Source: an uncultured Maritimibacter sp.
GTDB taxonomy: Bacteria; Pseudomonadota; Alphaproteobacteria; Rhodobacterales; Rhodobacteraceae
Direction of reading: 5' to 3'
Length of the DNA: 64,000 bases
NCBI GenBank assembly: GCA_913063035.1
Contig: CAJXYS010000002.1
Location: 1-64,000 of the forward strand
Shown: one piece after another, positions 33,959 to 42,342 of the stretch
Position numbering within the stretch: the stretch's first letter is position 1
Layout: each line of letters starts with the position of its first letter
The notes under the pieces: model-generated
The model's input: the letters and a program-made list of their open reading frames with translations, nothing else
Database searches by the model: none
What the model was told of the DNA's origin: nothing
Position numbers and translations under genes: made by a program

Positions 33959-34515
33959 GGCCTTGGCCTCATCGTGGCGACCAGTTCGGCCACCTTGATG
34001 CCGAACTTGCGGAACTGGCTGCGGTTCATGATCGCCCCGTTCTCCATCAGGTACATCCAGTCGGTCACGTCCAGGACATGGCCGCCGGCCTGCTCGGGCA
34101 GCCGGATGCGGTAGTCGAGACGCACGGTCGCGCCTTCCTGCCGCCCGCGGCCGGTGCCGATGATGTCGGGCGCTTCCGCGGCGATGGTTCCGTCATCGGC
34201 GACCCGCAGCGTCCAGCAGCGGTCCTGGGTGGTTCCGGTGTCGTAACGGAAAGCCTCGGTCATGGTTCCGCAATCCCCGTCCCAGCGCGCCTCCATGTCG
34301 GCAACGAATCGCGAGGTGACCTTGCCGAGCGGGCCGTAGATCAGGCCCTCCGACAGGATCGGGCCGTTCAGACGCTCGCGGATGTCGAAGGCCGGAGCCG
34401 TGCCGGCGTAATCGGCAGGGCGCTGGGCACGGAACCCGGCATAGCGCCGGGCCAGCCAGACCGCGGCCAGGGCAAGCGCGGCGCCGATCACCAGACTGGC
34501 AAGGGAAAAACTCAT
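33955..34515 (-). CDS. DUF3833 family protein
   Basis: A 186-residue protein with one N-terminal membrane helix (LASLVIGAALALAAVWLA) and a DUF3833 domain: LNGPILSEGLIYGPLGKVTSRF and CWTLRVADDGTIAAEAPDIIG, with VTDWMYLMENGAIMNRS near the end. Other members are often lipoproteins; this one has no lipobox Cys. ATGA overlap with the MFS gene and TTGA overlap with the SDR gene mark a tightly coupled operon. Confidence 0.82.
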   Translation of the reverse strand: MSFSLASLVIGAALALAAVWLARRYAGFRAQRPADYAGTAPAFDIRERLNGPILSEGLIYGPLGKVTSRFVADMEARWDGDCGTMTEAFRYDTGTTQDRCWTLRVADDGTIAAEAPDIIGTGRGRQEGATVRLDYRIRLPEQAGGHVLDVTDWMYLMENGAIMNRSQFRKFGIKVAELVATMRPRP

Positions 34516-35747
34516 GAATCCTCCTTCAGCGGCGTCGTGGCCAAGAGGCCGACCGCAACGAATTTCAGGGCGCAGGGCAGCGCGGCATAGAGCAGCGTCA
34601 GCGTCAGCAGCGCAGAGGGCGGGTTGTCGGTCCCGCTTTCGAAGCCGCTCGCCTCGAGGAGCGGCAGCAGGATGGCCGCGGCGAAGGCCAGCGTGAACTT
34701 GGTCACGAAGGACCAGAGCCCGAAGCCCTGGCCCGCCTCGGGAGCGACCCGGGCGAGGCGTCCGGCAAAGATCGCCGGCAGGAGCGTCATGTCGGCGCCA
34801 AGCGCGGCACCGGAGGCGAGGCAGACCAGCGCGAAGAGGGTCGTGTCGCCCGCGCCAAGGAAGACCGCCACGCCGAAGGCCGCGATCGACAGCAACATGC
34901 CCGCCATCAGCACGCGCTTGGCGCCGTGGCGTTCCGCCGCCCGCCCCCAGAGCGGGGCGGCCGCCGCGGCGGAGATGAAGAAGAGCAAAAGCAGCGGTCC
35001 GTCCCAGCCGGGGGCCTGCAGGCGGGATTCGACGAAGAACAGGAAAAGCGTCGAGGTCACGGCGACCGGCGTCGCGTTGACCAGCGCCACGATCAGAAGA
35101 CGCCGCGCGACCGGGTCCGACAGAACCGTCAGCATGCCGGTGCCGCCGACGGCGCCGGCCCGCGACCACTCGGGGCGCATGAGCCAGCCCGCGAGAAGCG
35201 CCAGCGCCGCGAAGCCCGCGGCGAAGGCCGCGAAGGGATGGCCGGTGAGCTGCATCGCCAGGTTGGGCGCAATGGCCGCGAGGCAGACCCCCAGCAGCGC
35301 GCCGGTTTCGCGCCAGGCCGCGAGCCGCACATGGCCGCGATCCCCAAGCCGGGCGGCCGTCCGAACGCCCTGGGCGTAGAAGTTGATCGTCAGGAAGCTG
35401 AAGGCGGTGAAGAGCCCGGTCAGGCAGAGCCCGAACCAAAGCAGGGGCGCCACCGGCGGGGACACCGCGAAAAGCGCCAGCATAGAGATCGCCAAGAGCG
35501 CGACGCCAAGGCCGACGGCCAGCCCGCGACGCGCGGACAGGCGTTCGGATATCCAGCCGAGCACCGGGTCCTGCACCACGTCGATGAGCCGCAGCCCGAA
35601 GAGCACGGCGCCGAGCGCCGCCAGGCTGACCCCGTATTCGTCGACGTAGAATTTCGGCGCGTGGATATAAATCGGCAGCCCCGCCGCGGCGAGCACGCCG
35701 GCGAAGACCGAATAGGCTGGCAGGCGGGGCGCGGCCGCGCCGGTCAC
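34512..35747 (-). CDS. MFS transporter (MFS_2/GPH-like)
   Basis: A 411-residue, roughly 12-helix major facilitator. It includes GLRLIDVVQDPVLGWISERLSAR, the family's cytoplasmic motif with charged loop after helix 2, and FSFLTINFYAQGV. The start is a GTG at 35747 that overlaps the stop of the DUF1365 gene as GTGA; longer in-frame reading upstream belongs to the wrong frame of the neighbouring gene. Substrate is unknown. In R. sphaeroides the equivalent gene lies in the singlet-oxygen regulon, so a lipid- or stress-related substrate is possible. Confidence 0.85.
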   Translation of the reverse strand: MTGAAAPRLPAYSVFAGVLAAAGLPIYIHAPKFYVDEYGVSLAALGAVLFGLRLIDVVQDPVLGWISERLSARRGLAVGLGVALLAISMLALFAVSPPVAPLLWFGLCLTGLFTAFSFLTINFYAQGVRTAARLGDRGHVRLAAWRETGALLGVCLAAIAPNLAMQLTGHPFAAFAAGFAALALLAGWLMRPEWSRAGAVGGTGMLTVLSDPVARRLLIVALVNATPVAVTSTLFLFFVESRLQAPGWDGPLLLLFFISAAAAAPLWGRAAERHGAKRVLMAGMLLSIAAFGVAVFLGAGDTTLFALVCLASGAALGADMTLLPAIFAGRLARVAPEAGQGFGLWSFVTKFTLAFAAAILLPLLEASGFESGTDNPPSALLTLTLLYAALPCALKFVAVGLLATTPLKEDS

Positions 35748-36508
35748 CGGGTCACCTCGTCGGCCGGCGGCGGCGGCACGCGGCGGAACGGCGCGCGCTT
35801 CCACCAGAGCTTGAGCGCCTGCCAGTGGATCAGCGCCAGCACCCGCCGCGAGCCAAACGGCCGGGCAAGGCACGCGCCGAGGATGCCGCGGTTTGTCAGC
35901 GGCACGCGCCGGCCCGTCAGCGTGGCGAGCAACCCGCCATCGGGCGCATCGTAGTCGATCCAGATCCCGACCCGGTCGTCGCGGATGTCGAACCGAAAGC
36001 TGTAGCCGCCCGCCACCGGCTGGAACGGCGAGACATGGAAGACCTTGCGGGCGCCGAGCCGGTCCGTGGCCGCGATCGGGCGCAGGTCGTCGTGGTGACA
36101 GAGATAGGAATGACGCTGGCCGAAGGTGTTGTTGACCTCGGCCACGACGACACGCAGGCGGTCGGCGGCGTCGAGCACGAGCCAGAAGCTGACCGGGTTG
36201 AAGACATGCCCCAGCACCCGCGGCTGCGCCATGAGTAGGATCCGGCCGTCGGCCACGCGGTCCAGGCCGTAGGCGGCGAGGACCTCGTGCAACCAGGACG
36301 CGCCCCGGCCCGCACCGCGCTCGCCACCGTGATCCACGTCGTGCAGCGCCATCAGGTTGCCGCGGTTCCGGCTGAACAGCCCCGGTCCGGCAGCCGTGTC
36401 CGAAAGGTCTGTCAGGACGTAATCCACACGGTAGCGGAAGGCGTTTTCCACCGCCCCCTTGCGCCCGTGAAAGGTCTCGCCGCGGATATGATCCAGCGTT
36501 ACGCCCAA
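35744..36508 (-). CDS. DUF1365 family protein (candidate furan-fatty-acid / lipid modification factor)
   Basis: A 254-residue protein with the DUF1365 signatures HGRKGAVENAFRYRVDYVL at the N-terminus, GHVFNPVSFWLVLD in the middle (a conserved FNPVSF), NTFGQRHSYLC and KVFHVSPFQPV. The start is a TTG at 36508, overlapping the FAD-oxidase gene by 10 bp, with GGAGG upstream. DUF1365 genes co-occur with FAD amine-oxidase and cyclopropane/methyl-fatty-acid genes. In R. sphaeroides, homologues in the sigma-E operon have been linked to furan fatty acid synthesis, to my recollection; transfer here is inference. Confidence 0.8.
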   Translation of the reverse strand: MGVTLDHIRGETFHGRKGAVENAFRYRVDYVLTDLSDTAAGPGLFSRNRGNLMALHDVDHGGERGAGRGASWLHEVLAAYGLDRVADGRILLMAQPRVLGHVFNPVSFWLVLDAADRLRVVVAEVNNTFGQRHSYLCHHDDLRPIAATDRLGARKVFHVSPFQPVAGGYSFRFDIRDDRVGIWIDYDAPDGGLLATLTGRRVPLTNRGILGACLARPFGSRRVLALIHWQALKLWWKRAPFRRVPPPPADEVTR

Positions 36509-37788
36509 GCGGCCTGCCTCCGCATCGCCTCGACGACATCGACGGCACTGGCGAGGCCATCCTCGTGGAAGCCGTTTTTCATGTAGGCGCCACAGAACCA
36601 GCTGCGGTTCTGCCCCTGCAGCGCCCGCAATTCGCCCTGCGCGCGCAGCGCCGCACGATCATAGACCGGGTGGTCGAAGCTGGTGACGTCGTGGACGAGG
36701 TCGTCGCGCACCTCACGCTGGGGGTTCAGCGTCACGAAGAGCGGGTCGTCTTTGGGAATCGGCTGCAGCGAGTTCATCCAGTAGGTCAGCGGAATCCGGT
36801 CGCCCCCGGTCGTTTCCTCGTCGGCCTTGTAGACCCAGGAGGCCCAGCAGCCCCGCCGCTCCGGCATGAAGCTTTCATCGGCATGGAGCACCGCCGTGTT
36901 GGGCTGGTAGCGGATCGCCCCGAGGGCCGCGCGTTCCTCGGGGGTTGCGTCGGCCAGCATGCCGAGCGTGACGTCGGAATGCGTGGCGAAGATCACCTCG
37001 TCGAACACTTCCTCCACACCGCCCCTGGCCCGCAGGGTCACGCCCGCAGGCCCGCGGCGCACCGACGCGACCGGCGCGGCGGTGCGGATCTCGGCGCCCC
37101 GGGCGCGGATGGCGGCCTCGAGCCGGCGCACGTATTCGATGGAACCGCCCTGCACGGTGTACCACTGACGCTGCCCCGTCGCTTGCAGAAGCGCGTGGTT
37201 CTCGAAGAACCGAACCAGCGCCTGGGCCGGAAACTCGGTCATCTTTTCGACCGGCGTCGACCAGATCGCCCCCGAGATCGGCAGGAAATAATAGTCGCGG
37301 AACCAGCGCCCCAGCCCCAGAACCTCGAAGAGTTCGCCGAGCGTCATCTCGGGGTCGCGCGCCGTCTCGACGGCCTTGCGATTGAACTTCATGATATCCA
37401 GAAGCATGTCGTAGTAGCCGGGCCGCAGCACGTTGCGCCGCTGCGCGAAGATGCTCGAGAAGCTGCGCATGGAATATTCCAGCCAGCCGCCGCGGATCGA
37501 GGCGCCGAAGCTCATGTTGCTCTCGGCCACCGGCACGTCGAGCTCGGCGAAGAGTTTCGTCAGTTTGGGGTAGTTCTGGTAGTTGAACACGATGAACCCG
37601 GTATCGACCGGCTGATCGCCGCGTTTGCCGGCCAGTTTCGTCCGGGCATGTCCGCCCAGGCGGTCCTCGGCCTCGAACAGGGTCACGCGGTTCTCGCCCG
37701 CCAGCATGTGCGCGGCCCCGAGGCCGGAGATGCCCGCCCCGATCACGGCGATGCGTTTCGGGGTGGCGGGTGGATGTTCGAATGGCAT
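36499..37788 (-). CDS. FAD-dependent amine-oxidase-like protein (first gene of sigma-E-linked operon)
   Basis: A 429-residue flavoprotein: the Rossmann FAD motif IAVIGAGISGLGAAHML near residue 12, then FEAEDRLGGHARTK, and NAD(P)-binding-8/amine-oxidase-type segments (DTGFIVFNYQNYP; WYTVQGGSIEYVRRLEAAI; C-terminal NGFHEDGLASAVDVVEAM). Related proteins act on membrane-lipid acyl chains; the R. sphaeroides homologue next to rpoE is implicated in forming or modifying furan/methylated fatty acids under singlet oxygen. The start is ATG 37788 (GGAGCC upstream); the longer frame runs into the promoter region. A sigma-E-like promoter is at 37823-37852. Confidence 0.85.
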   Translation of the reverse strand: MPFEHPPATPKRIAVIGAGISGLGAAHMLAGENRVTLFEAEDRLGGHARTKLAGKRGDQPVDTGFIVFNYQNYPKLTKLFAELDVPVAESNMSFGASIRGGWLEYSMRSFSSIFAQRRNVLRPGYYDMLLDIMKFNRKAVETARDPEMTLGELFEVLGLGRWFRDYYFLPISGAIWSTPVEKMTEFPAQALVRFFENHALLQATGQRQWYTVQGGSIEYVRRLEAAIRARGAEIRTAAPVASVRRGPAGVTLRARGGVEEVFDEVIFATHSDVTLGMLADATPEERAALGAIRYQPNTAVLHADESFMPERRGCWASWVYKADEETTGGDRIPLTYWMNSLQPIPKDDPLFVTLNPQREVRDDLVHDVTSFDHPVYDRAALRAQGELRALQGQNRSWFCGAYMKNGFHEDGLASAVDVVEAMRRQAAWA

Positions 37789-37822
37789 GGAGGCTCCGCT
37801 CGTGTCGTTTTTGCTTACTTGC

Positions 37823-37852
37823 TGTTTACGCTGCCTTACCGGGCGCAGATCA
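37823..37852 (-). promoter_or_regulatory. Sigma-E (RpoE)-type promoter for the FAD-oxidase operon
   Basis: Minus strand: -35 TGATCT (37852-37847), 18-bp spacer, -10 TAAACA (37828-37823). It matches the plus-strand promoter in spacing and -35, and resembles the R. sphaeroides sigma-E -35 consensus TGATCC. The predicted start lies about 30 nt before the ATG at 37788. Confidence 0.6.
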
Positions 37853-37875
37853 CAAAATCTTTTTGCATTCGAAGA

Positions 37876-37905
37876 TGATCCAGTTCCCGACGCCGTGCGT
37901 AATCT
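37876..37905 (+). promoter_or_regulatory. Sigma-E (RpoE)-type promoter for rpoE-chrR
   Basis: Plus strand: -35 TGATCC (37876-37881), 18-bp spacer, -10 TAATCT (37900-37905). The expected start near 37912 excludes the upstream ATG at 37910 as the rpoE start. Paired with the divergent promoter, it indicates autoregulation by the ECF factor encoded just downstream. Confidence 0.65.
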
Positions 37906-38011
37906 GGGCATGTTCGACGCCGAGACCCTGGACAAACCGGATGCATCGCCTGTCCGACCCCGATATCGTAAGGGGAAGGACATCCCGCGAGACACGACAG
38001 GACAGGTATCG

Positions 38012-38560
38012 GTGACGGCCAGCGAGGAAAAGGACAGCCAGTGGATAGAATGCGTCATACGCATCCGGGAACAGGCGGATCAGGCGGCCTTCGCTGCCCT
38101 GTTCCGGCATTTCGCCCCGCGGGTGAAGGCGTTCCTGATGAAAGGCGGCGCGGACGAAGCCCTGGCCGAGGAATGCACGCAGGAGGTCATGGCGACCCTC
38201 TGGCACAAGGCGCATCTCTTCGATCCCGCACGGGCGAGCGTGGCGACCTGGGTCTTCACGATCGCGCGGAACCGGCGGATCGACGCGCTGCGCCGCCAGC
38301 GGCGCCCCGAGCCGGAGGATCTGCCCTGGGGGCCGGAACCCGAACCGGACCAGGCCGAGATCATGGGCCTGCAGCAGGACACCGAACGGTTGGGCGAGGC
38401 GCTTGCCCAGCTGCCCGAAAAACAACGCAGCCTGATCGAGCGGGCCTATTTCGGCGAGTTGAGCCACAGCGAGATCGCCGCCGAAACCGGATTGCCGCTT
38501 GGCACGATCAAGTCGCGGATTAGATTGGCGCTGGACCGGCTGCGTCATGCAATGAACTGA
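38012..38560 (+). CDS. rpoE: ECF sigma factor RpoE (singlet-oxygen type)
   Basis: A 182-residue ECF sigma-70 family member. Region 2: QAAFAALFRHFAPRVKAFL to WVFTIARNRRIDALRR; region 4: AQLPEKQRSLIERAYFGELSHSEIAAETGLPLGTIKSRIRLALDRL. The close resemblance to R. sphaeroides RpoE includes the spacing and the adjacent anti-sigma gene. The start is a GTG at 38012, chosen because the frame opens far upstream but the promoter start is near 37912; the ribosome site is weak. It binds ChrR until singlet oxygen or similar stress releases it. It precedes chrR by 15 nt. Confidence 0.92.
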   Translation: MTASEEKDSQWIECVIRIREQADQAAFAALFRHFAPRVKAFLMKGGADEALAEECTQEVMATLWHKAHLFDPARASVATWVFTIARNRRIDALRRQRRPEPEDLPWGPEPEPDQAEIMGLQQDTERLGEALAQLPEKQRSLIERAYFGELSHSEIAAETGLPLGTIKSRIRLALDRLRHAMN

Positions 38561-38575
38561 GTTGAACGACGACGG

Positions 38576-39235
38576 ATGAAGATGGACAAGATCACGCACC
38601 ACCTCGATGACAGGCTGTTGATGGCCTATGCCGCGGGTACCCTGCCCGAGGGCTTCAACCTCGTGGTGGCGACCCACATCTCGCTTTGCGACGAGTGCCG
38701 CGCCCGGCTGGGCGAATTCGAAGCCGTCGGTGGTCAGGTGCTGGAACGGGGCGACACCGTCGCACTGGCCGATACCAGCCTGGAACAGACGCTTGCGCGG
38801 ATCAGCGGTGACGCGCCCGCCGGGGACGACCGGAACACCATGCCGCAGCGTTCCTCGGTGTTTCCGGCGCCGCTGCGGGACTACGTGGGCGGCGATGCCG
38901 ACGCGGTGCACTGGCGCGCCGTCGGTGGCGGCGTCCGCCAGGCGATCCTGCCGACGTCGAACGCGGCCACCGTGCGGCTGCTGCACATCCCGGCGGGTGC
39001 GGCGGTGCCCGATCACGGCCACCGCGGGACAGAGCTGACGCTGGTCCTGCAGGGCGCCTTCCGCGACGAGGAAGATCGCTTCGCCCGCGGGGATATCGAG
39101 ATCGCCGACGAAGAGGTGCAGCACACGCCCGTCGCAGAGGCGGGAGAGGACTGCATCTGCCTGGCCGCCACGGACGCGCCGCTGCGCTTCCGCGCGCTGA
39201 TCCCGCGCCTGGCGCAACCGTTCCTGCGGATCTGA
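38576..39235 (+). CDS. chrR: ChrR anti-sigma factor (zinc ZAS plus cupin)
   Basis: A 219-residue anti-sigma factor. The N-terminal ZAS domain shows the metal-binding His/Cys pattern (HHLDDRLLMAYAAG, then THISLCDECRA with Cys pair). A C-terminal cupin domain carries DHGHRGTELTLVLQGAF and RGDIEIADEEVQH, the second metal site needed for stress sensing. The ATG at 38576 follows rpoE by 15 nt, with a second in-frame ATG at 38582. Zinc-bound ChrR holds RpoE inactive; singlet oxygen causes its release or degradation, as known in R. sphaeroides. Confidence 0.93.
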   Translation: MKMDKITHHLDDRLLMAYAAGTLPEGFNLVVATHISLCDECRARLGEFEAVGGQVLERGDTVALADTSLEQTLARISGDAPAGDDRNTMPQRSSVFPAPLRDYVGGDADAVHWRAVGGGVRQAILPTSNAATVRLLHIPAGAAVPDHGHRGTELTLVLQGAFRDEEDRFARGDIEIADEEVQHTPVAEAGEDCICLAATDAPLRFRALIPRLAQPFLRI

Positions 39236-39252
39236 AGCGGGCCGGCGGGCGG

Positions 39253-40431
39253 TCAGTCCTCCGACCCCGTCGCCAGGCTCGCGGCAAGCTGTTCCCCGGG
39301 CGTCTCCGGCGCCAGCTCCTCGAAGTCGAAATTGTCGAGCCGCCGCGCGCGCTGTCCAGCCTTGCCGGCGGAAATCTTGATCTCCGAGATGTCTTTTTGC
39401 GCCAGCGCGAAATGCCGGTCGAGGTTCTCGACCCGGTCCCCGAGCCGTTCGACGTCCTTGTGGAGCAAGCCGAGTTCCCTGCGGATCGCACCGGCCTGCT
39501 CGCGCATCCGCGCATCCTTCAACACCGCGCGCATCGTGTTCAGCGTCGCCATGCAGGTCGTGGGCGAAACGATCCAGACACGCTTGGCGAAGCCCTCGCG
39601 CACGAGATCGGCGAAATTCGCGTGCAGTTCGGCATAGACGGCTTCCGACGGCAGGAACATCAGCGCCCCATCGGCGGTTTCGCCGTCGATGATGTATTTC
39701 TCCGAGATCGCCCGGATATGCGCGCGCAAAGCGGTGCGCATCTGGCGCGCGGCCTCCTGTGCCTGGGCCTGGGTCTCGGCGGCGCGCAATGCCTCGTAGG
39801 CTTCCAGCGGGAACTTCGAGTCGATCACGATCGGGCCGGGCGGGTTCGGCAGGTGGATCAGGCAATCGGCGCGCTTGCCGTTCGCAAGCGTCACCTGGAA
39901 GCTGTAGGCATCCGAGGGCAGCGCCTTGGTCACGATGTCGTTCAGCTGGATCTCGCCGAAGGCGCCGCGCGTCTGCTTGTTGGACAGGATATCCTGAAGG
40001 CTGAGCACGTCGCCCGACAGTTTCTCGATATTGGCCTGGGCCTTGTCGATGGTCGCCAGCCGTTCCTGCAGCTCGGTGAGCGAGCGCGTGGTGCGCACCG
40101 CCGTTCCGTGCAGGGTCTCGCCCATCGATTTCTGCACTTCCTCAAGCCGCCGTTCCATCGTCTGGACCATCTGCGACTGCGCCAGCGACTGTGCCTCGGA
40201 CACGTGGCGCAGGCCGCCCGACAACTGGTGCTGGCCGTCCGAGAGCGCGCGCACCTGTTCGCCCAGCTGGGCCATGTGCCGTCCCAGCGGCTCCGCGGCG
40301 CGTGCCGACCGGGACGCCGACCGAACGGCCAGAACGACGAGCAGCAGAAGCAGAAGCAGCACCGCGCCCAGCCCCAGCCCCGCCAGCACGAGCGGATCGT
40401 CAAGCGCATATGTGGTTCCGCCAATTTCCAT
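39253..40431 (-). CDS. rmuC: DNA recombination protein RmuC
   Basis: A 392-residue RmuC-family protein. A short N-terminal membrane helix (LAGLGLGAVLLLLLLLVVLAV) precedes a long coiled-coil stretch (about 60-150) and the nuclease-like core (QTRGAFGEIQLNDIV, PIVIDSKFPLEAY and the following helical segment). RmuC limits recombination at inverted repeats. The ATG at 40431 overlaps the mutL stop by one base (TGATG), so they are translated together. Confidence 0.92.
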   Translation of the reverse strand: MEIGGTTYALDDPLVLAGLGLGAVLLLLLLLVVLAVRSASRSARAAEPLGRHMAQLGEQVRALSDGQHQLSGGLRHVSEAQSLAQSQMVQTMERRLEEVQKSMGETLHGTAVRTTRSLTELQERLATIDKAQANIEKLSGDVLSLQDILSNKQTRGAFGEIQLNDIVTKALPSDAYSFQVTLANGKRADCLIHLPNPPGPIVIDSKFPLEAYEALRAAETQAQAQEAARQMRTALRAHIRAISEKYIIDGETADGALMFLPSEAVYAELHANFADLVREGFAKRVWIVSPTTCMATLNTMRAVLKDARMREQAGAIRRELGLLHKDVERLGDRVENLDRHFALAQKDISEIKISAGKAGQRARRLDNFDFEELAPETPGEQLAASLATGSED

Positions 40432-42296
40432 CACGCGCGCCCGAACAGCTTCTCGATATCGGCGAGTTTGAGCTCGACATAGGTGGGACGGCCGTGATTG
40501 CACTGGCCGGAATGGGGCGTCGCCTCCATCTCGCGCAGCAGCGCGTTCATCTCCTCGGCCCCCATGCGCCGGCCCGATCGCACCGAGCCGTGACAGGCCA
40601 TGCGCGACAGCACCGCCTCGATCCGCGCGCGCAACGCCTGGCTTTCGCCGAGATCGGCCAGCTCGTCCAGGATATCGCGCAGAAGGGCCCCGGCATCCAC
40701 CTCGCCCAGCACCGCCGGGGTCTCGCGCACGGCGACCGCGCCGCCCCCGAAGGGCTCGACCACCAGGCCGAGCGTGGCCAGCTCGTCCGCCCGCGCCAGC
40801 AGCCGCGCGGCATCGTCATCCGACAGCTCCACGATCTCGGGGATCAGCAAGGCCTGCGCGGCGACACCGCGTTCGGCCATCTCACGTTTCAGCCGTTCGT
40901 AGACGATCCGCTCATGGGCCGCGTGCTGGTCGACGATCACGATCCCGTCGCCGGTCTGCGCGACGATGTAGTTCTCGTGCAGCTGCGCGCGCGCCGCGCC
41001 CAGCGGATGCGCCTCGGCATCCGGCGCCGGCGCCGCGTCGATGATCGCCTCGGTCCGCGCCGAGGGGCCGGTCCAGTCGGCGGCGGGCTCGGCAAGGCCG
41101 GGGGCGGCGGGGGACTGCGCGGCCCAGGCCGCCGCACGCGCCGGGGCCGAGGGCCGGTCCATCTGGTAGACCCGCGCACCGCCTGCCTGCCCCTCGGGCC
41201 GGAAGGCCCCGAGCGCCGCACCCGCCACCGTGGAGGACGCCCGGTGCCCGGCCTCCGCCAGGGCATGGCGCAGCGCCGAGACGATCAGGCCGCGTGCCAG
41301 GCCGGGTTCGCGGAAGCGCACCTCGGCCTTTGCCGGGTGCACGTTCACGTCGACACGCTCGGGCGGGCAGTCGAGGAAGAGCGCCGCCGCCGGATGGCGA
41401 TCGCGGCTCAGGAAATCCATGTAGGCGCCGCGCAGCGCGCCGATCAGCAGCTTGTCGCGCACGGGGCGGCCATTGACGAAGAGGAACTGCGCCACCGCCG
41501 AGCCGCGCGAATAGGTCGGCAGCGCCGCGAAACCGCTGAGCGCTAGGCCCTCGCGCTCGGCGTCGATCCGGAGGGCGTTCTCGACGAACTCGGTCCCGAG
41601 CACCCGCGACAGGCGCGCGGCCAGCGCGTCGAAGAGATCCCCGCTGCCGGCATCGGCGCGGAACGTGACGCGACCCTCGCCGCCACCGGACACGTCCGCC
41701 AGCGTGAACGCGACGCGCGGCTCGGCCATGGCAAGGCGCTTTACCACGTCCGTGATCGCCTGCATCTCGGCCCGGTCGGTCCGCAGGAACTTGAGCCGCG
41801 CGGGCGTGGCGAAGAAGAGATTGCGCAGTTCCACCACCGTGCCGCCCGACAGGGCCGCCGGCTTGACCGGCCCGACCCGCCCCCCGTCGACAGCGATGGT
41901 CGCGGCCTCCGCCGCGCCGGCGCTGCGCGAGGTGATCGTCAGCCGGCCCACGGCCCCGAGCGAGGGCAGCGCCTCGCCCCGGAACCCGAAGGAATGGATG
42001 TTCAGCAGGTCGGACCCGTCGATCTTGGAGGTCGCGTGCCGCGCCACGGCCAGCGGCAGATCGTCCGCGGCAATCCCGCAGCCGTCATCGGTGATCCGGA
42101 TCAGCGTCTTGCCGCCATCGGCGATCTCGATCCGCACCCGCAGCGCCCCGGCATCCAGCGCGTTTTCCACCAGTTCCTTGACCGCCGAGGCCGGGCGTTC
42201 CACCACCTCGCCCGCGGCGATCCGGTTGATCGCCGCCTCGTTCAACTGCCGGATGACCGGTGGATTCGGGCTTATGTTGGGGTCGGTTGCGCGCAT
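40431..42296 (-). CDS. mutL: DNA mismatch repair protein MutL
   Basis: A 621-residue mismatch repair protein: GHKL ATPase domain with [29 protein letters not shown] and the C-terminal dimerisation/endonuclease domain. The metal-binding nuclease motif is present ([12 protein letters not shown]), as is the C-terminal [11 protein letters not shown] motif and the zinc-like segment [13 protein letters not shown]. Thus it is an endonuclease-active MutL as in MutH-lacking bacteria. A variable linker (340-430) joins the halves. No strong ribosome site precedes the ATG at 42296. Confidence 0.97.
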   Translation of the reverse strand: MRATDPNISPNPPVIRQLNEAAINRIAAGEVVERPASAVKELVENALDAGALRVRIEIADGGKTLIRITDDGCGIAADDLPLAVARHATSKIDGSDLLNIHSFGFRGEALPSLGAVGRLTITSRSAGAAEAATIAVDGGRVGPVKPAALSGGTVVELRNLFFATPARLKFLRTDRAEMQAITDVVKRLAMAEPRVAFTLADVSGGGEGRVTFRADAGSGDLFDALAARLSRVLGTEFVENALRIDAEREGLALSGFAALPTYSRGSAVAQFLFVNGRPVRDKLLIGALRGAYMDFLSRDRHPAAALFLDCPPERVDVNVHPAKAEVRFREPGLARGLIVSALRHALAEAGHRASSTVAGAALGAFRPEGQAGGARVYQMDRPSAPARAAAWAAQSPAAPGLAEPAADWTGPSARTEAIIDAAPAPDAEAHPLGAARAQLHENYIVAQTGDGIVIVDQHAAHERIVYERLKREMAERGVAAQALLIPEIVELSDDDAARLLARADELATLGLVVEPFGGGAVAVRETPAVLGEVDAGALLRDILDELADLGESQALRARIEAVLSRMACHGSVRSGRRMGAEEMNALLREMEATPHSGQCNHGRPTYVELKLADIEKLFGRA

Positions 42297-42342
42297 ACCA
42301 CAACCGATAGCATGCGATACGGCGATTCGACCACCGGAATGG

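Noticed and set aside
35748-36560. Upstream extension of the MFS frame to about 680 residues
   Set aside because: The extension is the wrong frame of the DUF1365 gene; the GTG at 35747 overlaps its stop as GTGA and gives a normal transporter length.
37910-38011. Upstream ATG start (37910) for rpoE
   Set aside because: The predicted transcription start of the sigma-E promoter is at about 37912, which would leave no leader; residues before 38012 do not resemble the RpoE N-terminus.
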